Assembly: GCA_029959085.1 (NCBI GenBank)
Contig: JARWIR010000031.1
Location: forward strand, 1,612,001 to 1,676,000
Source of the DNA: Nemophila menziesii
Lineage: Eukaryota > Streptophyta > Magnoliopsida > Boraginales > Hydrophyllaceae
Reading direction: 5' to 3'
Length of the DNA stretch: 64,000 bases
Shown: piece by piece, positions 45,084 to 54,776 of the stretch
How the letters are laid out: the number at the start of each line of letters is the position of its first letter
How positions within the stretch are numbered: position 1 is the first letter of the stretch
Notes under the pieces: model-generated
What the model saw: the letters and a program-made list of their open reading frames with translations, nothing else
What the model was told of the DNA's origin: nothing
Databases searched by the model: none
Position numbers and translations under genes: made by a program

Positions 45084-45196
45084 GTGTGAACTTTCTTATT
45101 TACATAGTAGTGGATTATTTTTACCCATACAGGAAAAGAACTTCAAACAGCGACGAACAACAAGATGAGGAACAAAGTGATCATAACAGTGGATGA
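45084..45196 (+). pseudogene. NPF pseudogene, exon 4 3' end
   Basis: Continues the transporter reading frame after the copia insertion and matches 52708-52818 (CTTATTTACATAGTRGTGG, the last membrane segment, then the acidic tail SNDEQQDEEQ). The stop TGA is at 45194-45196. Together with 23991-25762 it makes one split gene. Confidence 0.9.
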
Positions 45197-45585
45197 TCTT
45201 GTCGTTCCATTTTACGGATGGAGAATATTTTTTTGTCACCATTCTTGTAACTTGTATTGATAAATCAGTAAATAGTTGTCAGAATGTATCTTGCAGTATT
45301 CTTGTGTGCCAATACTGTTCTTCTTTATACTTTCATGGGAGTATGTACATCCATACTTGAAATAATTAGTGAGAACCTTGATACTTTGTTTTGAACTTTT
45401 GACAGCCAATCCTATGTACGTCTGGTAACTCTCCCATAGAGGGTACGTGTGAAGTGGATTACACTCCAATTGACAATTCTATTAAAAAGGAAACTATTTT
45501 TCAAGTGTACACTATTCATTCACAGGAATAAAGTGATAAATTCATTATTATTCTTTAGAAACAATGATAGAAATTATACAATCCC
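45197..45585. other. 3' flank of the NPF pseudogene
   Basis: Similar to 52819-53180 downstream of the intact paralogue and in part to 59121-59330. Shared phrases include AGTTGTCAGAATGTATCTTG and CTCC(C/T)ATAGAGGGTA. No gene. The similarity ends where the GTG-rich foldback DNA begins. Confidence 0.75.
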
Positions 45586-45589
45586 CTAC

Positions 45590-47030
45590 TTTTTGGTTGT
45601 GGTAGTGGATGTGGTGGTGGTAGTTGTAGCGGTGGTCAAATTTTTTTACATAATGGTGGTAATAGTAGGGATGGTAATGGTGGTGGAAATATCTTACTAT
45701 TTATTTAATATTAAAAAATAATTACTATATTAGAAATAAAATAGTATATTTAATAATAAAGGTATTATATGTATAAAAAGATAGAGAGTTAACCGTTAGG
45801 ATTAGCTAAAGATACTTTCATTAGACATTTTCTAGCATAAACTACAAAAAAGTTAAAGAAGAATTTTTAAAAAAAAAAAAGTACCATTACTCTATAAATA
45901 CCTATTAAAAACTTATTTGCTAAAAACACTCTCCAATAAAATTATTTATTAAAAACATTCTTGACAAAAATACTTTTATATAATCTTTTTAATTACTCTA
46001 TTATTTATCATTTAAATTTAGCCACCCTATTACAACTTTTCACTACCACTACCCCACCACCGTAATACTACCACCACCACTACAACCTCAACCACCACCG
46101 CAAGCACCACCACCACCACCACCATCTATTATTAATTTTATCACAGGCGCGCATCCAAATTATTTTTTAAAAATTGTCATAACTAATTCTAAAAAAATTA
46201 TATGTATAAAAAGATAGAGAGTTAACCGTTAGGATTAGCTAAAGATACTTTCATTAGACATTTTCTAGCATAAACTCAAAAAAATTAAAGAATTTTTTAA
46301 AAAATATACCATTACTCCATAAGTGCCAATTAAAAACTTATTTGCTAAAAATACCCTCCAACAAAATTATTTATTAAAAACATCCTTAACAAAAATACTT
46401 TTATATAATCTTTTTAATTACTCTATTATTTATCATTTAAATTTAGCCACCCTATTACGACTTTCTACCACCACTACCACCCCACCACCGTAAAACTACC
46501 ACCACCACTACAACCACCACAACCACCACAAACACCACCACCACCACCACATATTATTAATTTTATCACAGGCGCGCATCCAAATTAATTTTTTAAAATG
46601 TCATAACTAATTCTAAAAAAATTAGAAAAATAAAAAAATTGTATTTTTGAACGAGACAAATTAATATTTACGTTTATGATTTTTTTTATTAATAAACAGT
46701 TAATTCATCTTTGCGAAAAAAACAAAAAAATCATAGACATAAATATTAATTTGCTTTGTCCAAAAATGCAAAATTTTTATTTTTCTGATTTTCTGTGAAT
46801 TAGTTATGACGATTTTAAAAAAATCCCGAACGCACGTGTGTGATGGAATTAATAGTAGGTGGTGGTGGTGGTTGTGGTTGTGCGAGTAGTAATGGTGAAA
46901 GTGTCCTATTATTTATTTAATATTAAAAAATAAATATTGTATTAAAAATAAAATAATATATTTAATAATAGAGTAGTAAATGTATAAAAAGATACCAGAG
47001 ATGTTTTTTATAAATAATTATTTCAACATA
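45590..47030. repeat. Foldback element with duplicated arm
   Basis: Two direct copies of a ~420-bp arm (about 45775-46195 and 46196-46620). Each has GAGAGTTAACCGTTAGGATT, ACCACC-rich runs and TTATCACAGGCGCGCATCC. Then comes a palindromic centre (about 46640-46770) and an inverted arm (46780-47030) with GGTGGTGGTGG. Part of the left side (45590-45790) repeats the right arm in direct orientation. No coding potential. The Pack-MULE inserted at its right end. Confidence 0.7.
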
Positions 47031-47359
47031 ATTAATTAAGAAATAATTGCCAATTACATCCTCAAATCAACAGTAATAATCATTCATTTTATATTGTCTA
47101 TAAAAGTCCTAAAAAAAAATATACATATACCAAATATACCCCTCTCACTCGATCCAAACATAACCTTCCACCTCTCACCACTTTCCCTAACGTGATCGAC
47201 TTCAACTTCTACAATATCGGCCGTGAGTACACTCTACGATCAGGCAACGATGTGGACGAATCCATATGATATTCGGCAATTGAGAGATGATAAGCAATGA
47301 AATCTTCAAATGCTTAATGAACGATACCAGGTATATGTATAAATGCTTCAGAGAAAATC

Positions 47360-47730
47360 CAATTAGGATTATTTTACTCACCGAGGCTCCGTTAAATCCC
47401 AAGGCTAATCGTGAGAACATGACTCAAATTATGTTTGAAAATTTCAATGTCCCTGCTATGTATGTTGCTATTCAAGCTGTTCTTTCTCTCTATGCTACTG
47501 GACGTACCACAGGTATGACTTCATCTATGCACAGGGGTATAATTGTTATTAATAGGGACGTAATTGTTGATTAAATAGGTATTGTTCTTGATTCTGGAGA
47601 TGGAGTGAGTCATACTGTACCGATTTACGAAGGATATGCTCTTCCACATGCTATCTTACGTTTGGATTTAGCTGGTCGTGATTTAACAAATTATCTTGCT
47701 ACTATTTCAACTGAGAGGGGTTATTCATTT
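47360..47730 (+). pseudogene. Captured actin gene fragment with intron
   Basis: The first coding piece reads [20 protein letters not shown] and [20 protein letters not shown] up to TTG (47512). After a 66-bp GT-AG intron (47513-47578) the second reads [39 protein letters not shown] and ends after TERGYSF (~47730). This is the centre of actin (about residues 100-200 of ~377). The intron position, within the glycine of GRTTG, is that of the conserved plant actin intron, so genomic DNA rather than cDNA was captured. Both ends of the gene are missing, and the 5' join (ENPIRI) departs from actin. Not a functional actin. Confidence 0.92.
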
Positions 47731-47769
47731 CTTGAGATTATTTATTTGTATTGATGTTTAGTCTATTTA

Positions 47770-48115
47770 CAGTTAGGACTTGAAGCTAGTTATGAAATTC
47801 TCTGTAAAACATTTGATCCTGAAGCTAAAGCAATATTAGTGGTATGTTTTTATTGTTCTTATTATTAATTTCACTCTAAGTCCCTATATTATACAATTAA
47901 ACTGTAGGTGTAAGTATATATTTTTGAATTAATTACAGTCTAAGTCCCTGAAATATAGAGATTTATGTGTAATTAATTGAAAAAATTGTATATGGACCTG
48001 TAGTGCAATTTTTACATAATATAAGGACCATGTAACTTTATTTTTTTGTTTTCTTGCAGTAAGTTGGATGATGCTCGGGATTTAATCTTGGGACTTGGTT
48101 TATTTAGTAAATTTA
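47770..48115 (+). pseudogene. Unidentified exon-like pieces in the Pack-MULE
   Basis: After TTTACAG, 47772-47842 reads LGLEASYEILCKTFDPEAKA and is followed by GTATG. After TTCTTGCAG, 48062-48110 reads KLDDARDLILGLGLF. Both look like exons bounded by splice sites, perhaps from one source gene, which I cannot name. Between them lie copies of the GGACC...GTGCAATTTTT phrase. Confidence 0.4.
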
Positions 48116-48225
48116 CATAATATAAGGACCATGTATTATGTGTGTTGAATAATAGTTATCTGGTCATACTAGTTGCGACAATTTTTGTAGCTTCATCTAT
48201 ACAATGAAGTTTCCTTGACTAGATA

Positions 48226-48332
48226 TAACGTGGAAATCAGAGGGATCGTGATAGGGAAAGAGCAGCTGCTCGTGCAGGAGGCAAGGGCAAAAATAAAGAT
48301 GACGGATTAACCCCTGAACAACGCCGTAAAAG
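48226..48332 (+). pseudogene. Captured SERF/4F5-family gene fragment
   Basis: Reads RGNQRDRDRERAAARAGGKG and KNKDDGLTPEQRRKR, the N-terminal half of the small, highly charged SERF/4F5 family, normally about 60-80 residues. The initiator position is mutated (ATATAA where ATGAC. is expected), and the C-terminal half is missing or scrambled after 48332. It is in the same orientation as the actin piece. Confidence 0.85.
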
Positions 48333-49325
48333 GTCCAAAGTTTTTCTATCTACTTTCTTATTTCTTTGTTCATCTTATGTATCTCATGCTACATTCTTAT
48401 TAGTTATTAGCCATTAAATGATGTTATTAATACATTTATATGAAACTACTCAGGAGCTGCAAACTAAAGGTGACAAAGAATATGAAGCAACCTATTTATG
48501 TGTATTATCAACTCGATAATTACTACTAGAATCACCGCAGGCAATTTTAATTATTCTTTATTTATTTTTTAACGAACAATATTGATTAATTAATGGGTTA
48601 TTTCAGATATGTAAAGAGCAGAAGTGATCGACAACTTAAAGATCCAAATAATGAGCGTGACAGTCACAAGAAGAATCAGATCTCTTTTCGAACTCAAACG
48701 GGACATTTCATGATGTGTGCAATTTGTATTATTGTGTATATATATATATACACATTTAGTGTAGTTTTTGGCATAATATAGGGACCTAGTATGTAATTTT
48801 TGTATAATATAGGGACCTATAATGAAATTTTTGGATTTTTTTGGTGGGATTTTTCCCACCAAACAATATAAAGTCCCAAATATAATTTGATGGGATTTTT
48901 CCCACCAAATAACAACATTAGTTTGGTAGGATTCATTCACCAAAACATCATAAATCAATGTAATTTGTTTGAATTTTTTTGATTATTCATATAGATGTTA
49001 GAATAAGAGGTTTGACTCTCTAATTTTGAAATTTATCAGTTAAACAACAAAAACCCCCACATATAATTTGGTGGGATTTTTCCCACCAAATAACAACATA
49101 AAATTTGGTGGGAAAAAAATTGGCCGGAAAATTTGGTGGGAAAAAAAAATTGGGCCGGAAAAATTTGGCCGGAAAATTTTTGGCTGAAAAATTCAGTTTG
49201 GTGGGAAAATTTAATTTGGTGGGAATATTTAGTCAAGGGTATTATTGTCTAATTATTTTTATATATTAGACGTGACTTTTATGGGCAATATTACCTCCTT
49301 CTAGGGTGGTATTGGTAATTGCCTC

Positions 49326-50641
49326 ATTAATCAATATTAATTTTAATATATTTTTTTTTGGATAATTATGTTTTTTTGTCTAAGGTATTATTAAATTGAT
49401 GTCAATAACTTTTTTATTAAAATATTAAAATTTTATATTTGTAATAAATATTAAAATATTTCATTAAGAAAATATTAAAATGTTAAAATATTAATAAATA
49501 ATTTTTGCTTAGGTTATTTAAATCAGGAGGATGGACTTGAATACATTTGGATTTATGGAAAGGATTTTTTTTTTTGGGGCTAAATAGGTAGGAGTTGGGA
49601 TTGTCGTGTTCGACAAAGCCACAGGTAACAGAGACCATGACAAAACAATGATGGTTGAACTTAGTCCTATCCTGAGGGGTGAGGGGAAAGACTCTCAGGA
49701 ATGACATGGCGGTCCTGGAAACGGCAAAAATAGGAACGACTCTCGGAAACAAAAAACTATTATTTTCTCGGATAACTTAGTCAATCTAGGGTATTAAGTC
49801 ACCGTCAGCCATCAGCTGCGCAGTTAACAGTAAAACCCTTTGTAATCCGTATTGTAAGATCGCGGAAGAGCATGAGGACATGAGATTCAATTATATTCCT
49901 AAACAATATAATGGTTAGCTAACAAGGCTGCGCGCAGAGTTGGGCAAAGTACAAAAGGAGATCTGCACCGGGTCCAACCATTTCGCAAAGCTTGGTATCG
50001 GATGAAAGCGGGATTCGTTCTTGTTATTACTTGTCAAAGAATATAAGAAAATAATAATAATATGATACTACTAGATTCAGAGTACTCCAGAAAAAAATCA
50101 TGATTATGCATTATTATTATTATTATCAATATAAAGTTTATAGAAGATTCTTCTTTATCCTGTTTCACAGATATTGAATAAAAAAAAAGGGGCAGATGAA
50201 ATGAGTACAGAGGTTGTTACGTGGTAAATCATAAATGTTAGTTTATAATTGACCAAAAAGAAAAAGTAAACGATGAGATTTGAGAGCTAAGTTGCTTCTA
50301 TATATATATTACTTGTCACTTGTTCTTCCAACCACCCACAACAATGTTTCCTTTCTCTTTAGAAAGACATTCTCTGGAATCTGTGTGAGCAAATGTGCTT
50401 ACAAAACTAAGTAGAATCAGCGAGGTAAAGCTGATGAAATAATAATTCTGATTTGGTTCTATATTATACAGCTTTCTAATTCCATTATATTATGATTTTT
50501 TTTCTTTTTTAATATTTTGTGTTTCATTTTATCTTAGCAGATATTTATTATGTTGCAAATTCTCCTACTCTGAATTTGCTAAACAGATCTTGTACCGAGT
50601 ATTTCCTTTTGCTGGGATTAAGGTTACAAGTCTTATTAAAA
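49326..50641. other. Upstream region of the intact NPF gene
   Basis: 49335-49560 is A+T-rich. 49560-50030 is a more complex stretch that I cannot assign. From about 50190 it matches the upstream DNA of the NPF pseudogene (23580-23990), so it likely contains the promoter and 5' leader; TATATATATTA at about 50300 is a possible TATA region. Confidence 0.45.
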
Positions 50642-52818
50642 ATGGAAACTCCTATAAAAGGTAATTACTTTGACTTTTTAAAAGAAACATCATATAGTCA
50701 ACGGTGATGGAGACTACGTAGGTAAAAAGTGGATTCTTGATTACTATAAGGAAATATGTTTTGGTTTGTCCACAATTGCAGTCCTGATCTGGGCTGATCT
50801 TTTATCATTTTATGCAATGTGGGAATTGATGACATACCTCACAAAGGTATGGGAACTAAGTATCACTCATGCTGCCGAGATATTAAATATCTGGGGAGGC
50901 ATTACAATAATTCTCCCTATAGCCTTTGCTTACCTTGTGGACACCTTCCTTGGATGCACCTTAATGCTCTTTTTATCCAGTATTTCTTATAGCATCGTAA
51001 GTTTATCCATCATCTATTACAATTTTTCAAATTATTCCGTGCTTCGCTTTTATCTTTAGTGAAGGCTTCAATATGATCTAATCGATTGGATACTATTTGT
51101 TTACAGGGTCTAGGTTTCTTGGCAATGTCAACACCACCCGTTCTCTATAAATCTACAGGAACTTGCGGTGAATACAAGCCCGAATGTATAGGTAGCACAC
51201 AAAAGGCCCTCTTCTACACAGCCTTGGTATGTTTAGCTATTGGAATTTCTGGTCATATCGTATCTCTGAAGCCAGTTCTTGATCAAAACAGAACTAATGA
51301 CCCAAATGCTCGGAGAATAAAAAGAAATATTTTCTTTGCAGTCTTTACTATTGTTGGGGGAATTGGTTTACCATATGTAAAACCATGGTCAATCCGATTT
51401 GGAATTCCGGCAATTTGCACTTTGGTGGCAACACTTGTATTCTTGAGTGGCTCATGTGCATACAAGAAAGATGAACCTGAAGGGAGTCCTATAACGCACA
51501 TATTCAGAGTTATCATCGCCTCTGCAGCAAAAAATTCTCAACCGCTTCCAGATGATGAAAATGACCTTTATGAGGGAGAGATGGAGGATATGCACAAGTT
51601 GAACCATACCAAAAAATTAAGGTGTGATATGATATTATCTTTTCTTGCTCATGAATGCTCATAAAATTTTTTTTTTTTTTTGTTCAAATGCATAATAATA
51701 TATAGATAGTAGAAAAGGTTACAAGGTTTAGCCCACCCCGGAGGGCTCAGCTTCATTACAAATCAAATTAGCTAACTGGGTAGGGATACAAGCATCCCAA
51801 TTACCACACAGAGTGCTAAGAAGCTCCTGTTTGGCAATCCAGTCAGCTGTCCCATTTCTACTTCTAGTTACAAAAGAAAAAGAAGGAGATGATAGTTCAG
51901 CAAAATAATAAATATTACAAACTAAGTTTTTAATGAAATTATTACTTCTGGTTCATGACTGTTTTACTTTTGGAATACAGGTGTCTAGACAAGGCCGCTA
52001 TCAAATTGCCGAATAATGAAATAAGAAAATGGCGACTTTGTTCAGTGACAGAGGTCGAGGAAACGAAAATAGCGATCCACATGATTCCTATGTGGATGAC
52101 GTTTGTGATCTGTGGTTTGGTATTATCTGCTGGGGGAACCTTCTTCCAAGAGCAAGCAACTAACTTAAGTCGCGATGTAGGAAAAGCTAAAGTTCCTCTT
52201 CCAATCCTTGTAATGCTACAACAATCTGCAAAACCATTATTTACATATTCATACAACAAGATGAAAAATTTCTTTGAGACTATAGACTTGAGAAGGTATG
52301 CAGTATCAGTTGGCATTCCAGTAGCCATGATATTCGCCACTCTGAGCCTTATAGCTGCTGCCATAGTGGAAGCTTGTCGACTAGATGTTATTAGATCCCA
52401 TGGTTTACTTGACAAACCTGAAGATACCATTCCAATGACTGTCTTTTGGGTGCTTCCGCAATTTGTGCTTCTTGGAGGACTCGATGCTTTCTATGAAAAT
52501 AGTGTTTCTGACTTCTTTCGTGACGAGTGTCCTACATCCATGGCTAAGTATCTCGACTATTTCACTCATGGAGTATCTGGTCTTGGATTTATGGCCAGTG
52601 TTTTATCGGTTTATGTCTTGGATAAGATTAAACCAAATTGGTTCCAGGATACTTTAAATAAGAGTCGATTGGATAAGTACTTTTGGACACTATCTGCTAT
52701 ATGTGCGGTAAACGTTCTTATTTACATAGTGGTGGCTTATTTCTACCCATACAGGAAAAGAACTTCAAACAGCGACGAACAACAAGATGAGGAACAAGGT
52801 GAGCATAACAATGGATGA
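50642..52818 (+). CDS. NPF (NRT1/PTR family) transporter, intact, four exons
   Basis: Exons 50642-50660, 50782-50996, 51107-51621 and 51981-52818 join to 528 codons plus stop; all introns are GT-AG and frames agree. Similarity suggests the NPF5 subfamily: YLTKVWELSITHAAEILNIW, GLGFLAMSTPPVL, GTCGEYKPECIG, CLDKAAIKLP, QATNLSRDVGK, LPQFVLLGGLDAFYENSVSDF, SRLDKYFWTLSAI. About 11 membrane segments are visible, then a charged tail. Family members are proton-coupled importers/exporters of nitrate, peptides or other solutes at plasma membrane or tonoplast; the substrate here cannot be told. The N-terminus is very short and the usual ExxER proton motif of the first helix is absent. Tandem paralogue of the pseudogene at 23991. 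It has no frame lesion, but expression is unproven. Confidence 0.9.
51669..51932 (-). mobile_element. 5'-truncated LINE tail in NPF intron 3
   Basis: The T-run at 51669-51681 is a poly(A) tail on the minus strand. Next to it the minus strand reads VTRSRNGTADWIAKQELLST, the end of a LINE RNase H domain. Flanks ATAAAATT (51661-51668) and ATGAAATT (51933-51940) are a likely 8-bp duplication. Intron 3 of the pseudogene (24933-25009) lacks it and is a near-empty site. It lengthens the intron to 359 bp without touching splice sites. Confidence 0.82.
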
Positions 52819-53357
52819 TCTTGTCGCTCCCATTTACAAATGGAGAATTTCTTTGTCGCCATTCTTGTAAAATTGTATTGAAAAATCTGTAAATAGTTGT
52901 CAGAATGTATCTTGCAGTATTTTTGTGTGCCAATTCTGTTCTTCTTTATAATTTGATGGGAGTATGTTACATCCATACTTAGAACAATTAGTGAGAATTC
53001 TTGATTTGTTTTAAACTTTTGACAGCCTATCCCATGTACGTCTGATAACTCTCCTATAGAGGGTATATGTGAAGTGAATTACACTGCAATTCTATCCAAA
53101 AAGAAGGTATTAAAACTATTTTTAAGTGCACAATATTCATTTCCATTAATAAGTAAATAAATTCATTATCGTTCTTTAGAAACAAATTAAGACATCATAC
53201 TATTATGAGATATGCCGATTCGAAAAATCTGCATTTTGAATGACCTATGTTGTGCCTACTCAAGTGTCGGACTTGTCTAGGATCATAATATGTCGATGTA
53301 AATCAAACTTTTGTATGATAATGAAACATGTTGATGCAAGCATTAGACTTTTGAATG
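52819..53357. other. 3' flank of the intact NPF gene
   Basis: Shared with 45197-45585 and 59121-59500. No gene. The last ~150 bp hold the first units of a ~39-bp motif (GATC-TGAAATATGTTGATG, ATTAGACTTTTGAAT) that continues beyond the MITE at 58449. Confidence 0.75.
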
Positions 53358-54776
53358 GTCGTGAGTAGAGCGGTAAACAAGTCAAGTCGAGTCGAGTCAA
53401 ATACTAGATTTACAGGCTTGTTTGTTTAAATTCTCGAGCCGAGCCAAGCCGAGCTCAAATTTAAATGAGCAGATCGGAGTTTTCAATGATCGAAATCAGA
53501 GATGTTTTTGTTTAACTCATAGAACAAGCTCTTTTAGAGTCGAGTTTGAATTGCTCATGAACAATTTATTATTTTATGGTTGAAAAAACGGAACTTTCAT
53601 GAATGGTTAATATTTGGTGGAGTGTGTGATATGAAAATATGAAACGTAATATTAATGAACAAATAAAATATTAAAGAAAATAAAAAGAGAAAATTACCAT
53701 CTAAGTCACAAAACTAATAATAATAGCTCTCTTCCATCTTCTAATTTAAATTGTCTATAAAAGTCTCCTAACAAAATCTAGATTCCTTTTTTACCCCTTT
53801 ATTACCTTTTATTATTTCATTTCCTTTTTTTCTGATCTCTTTCTCTCTCTCCTCACCCCACTTCTCTCTTCTCTCTTTCTCTCAAATATCGCCAATGGCG
53901 ATTATCTCAATCATCCGGCGTCATTTTTTTTAAATTTTTTGCTGCAATTCAGGCGCGTTTAATCATCTCATTATATAGGTAAGTTCGTATCTCCTTTCCT
54001 TTGTTTAGTACGTTTGAATTTGTTGTTTTTTTCAACTTTTTTTCCTAATTCTTACCTTGAATTTTCAGCTTTTGCAGTCATTGTAGTTTTCTTCTTCATT
54101 TACATCAACTTGCCGTGATTTTGTTCTGTTTTATCATCTTCAATTAGGTAATTCATGTTCTCTCCTTTTTTTACATCGATTTTTCTCATTTTCTTCTATT
54201 TTTAGCTCTGATTGTTAGTTTTTTCACTTGATTATTATGTTTATGTCTAGTCAAGCATTAATTCTTATATGTTTCATATTGTTTTGTGTTTTCTCTATTT
54301 TTGTATTGTTTACCTGTTTGAGTTTACATCTTTGAAGTTCATGCGAGTTGTGTATTTAATTTGAGTTTTAGTCCAGATTGTTAGTTTATTCACTTGATTT
54401 ACGGACCTATAGTGCAATTTTTCTAAAATATAATGTTGTATAGTGTAAGTTAATTGAAAGATTAATATATGGATATATAGAGCAGTTTTTTTACAATTCA
54501 AGGGCTTATAATGCAACTTACTCAAAACATAGGGACCTATAATGCAATCTTTGCATTATATACGTGTGTATTGTGTAATTAGTTAAGAAAAATGGATATA
54601 GTGATACATATTACAGATTTTGCATAAATCAAGGTCTTATAATGCAATAGACTCAAACAATAAGGACCTATAGTTCAATTTTTGCATGATACGAGGCTGT
54701 ATGGTGCAATTACCTCAGAAAAATGAATATAGGGCTCAGTTTTTTGCATTGAGCCGTGTACTTTTTCTTCAGTTTG

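Larger units (their letters stand above)
47040..49325. mobile_element. Pack-MULE, 2286 bp, with captured gene fragments
   Basis: The ends resemble those of the MULE at 53687-58214: left GAAATAATTGCCAATTACATCC, right GGTGGTATTGGTAATTGCCTC. A 9-bp duplication with one mismatch: ATTAATTAA (47031-47039) and ATTAATCAA (49326-49334). Inside are actin and SERF/4F5 gene pieces, other exon-like bits, and many TTTGGTGGGA/TCCCACCAAA palindromes. No transposase, so non-autonomous. Short terminal repeats fit the weak-TIR class of MULEs. Confidence 0.8.

Noticed and set aside
47360..47730. A functional actin gene
   Set aside because: Only the central third is present, both ends are replaced, and it lies inside MULE termini.
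51942..52430. 162-codon minus-strand ORF
   Set aside because: Exact antisense of NPF exon 4; the sense strand has the transporter motifs and splice sites.
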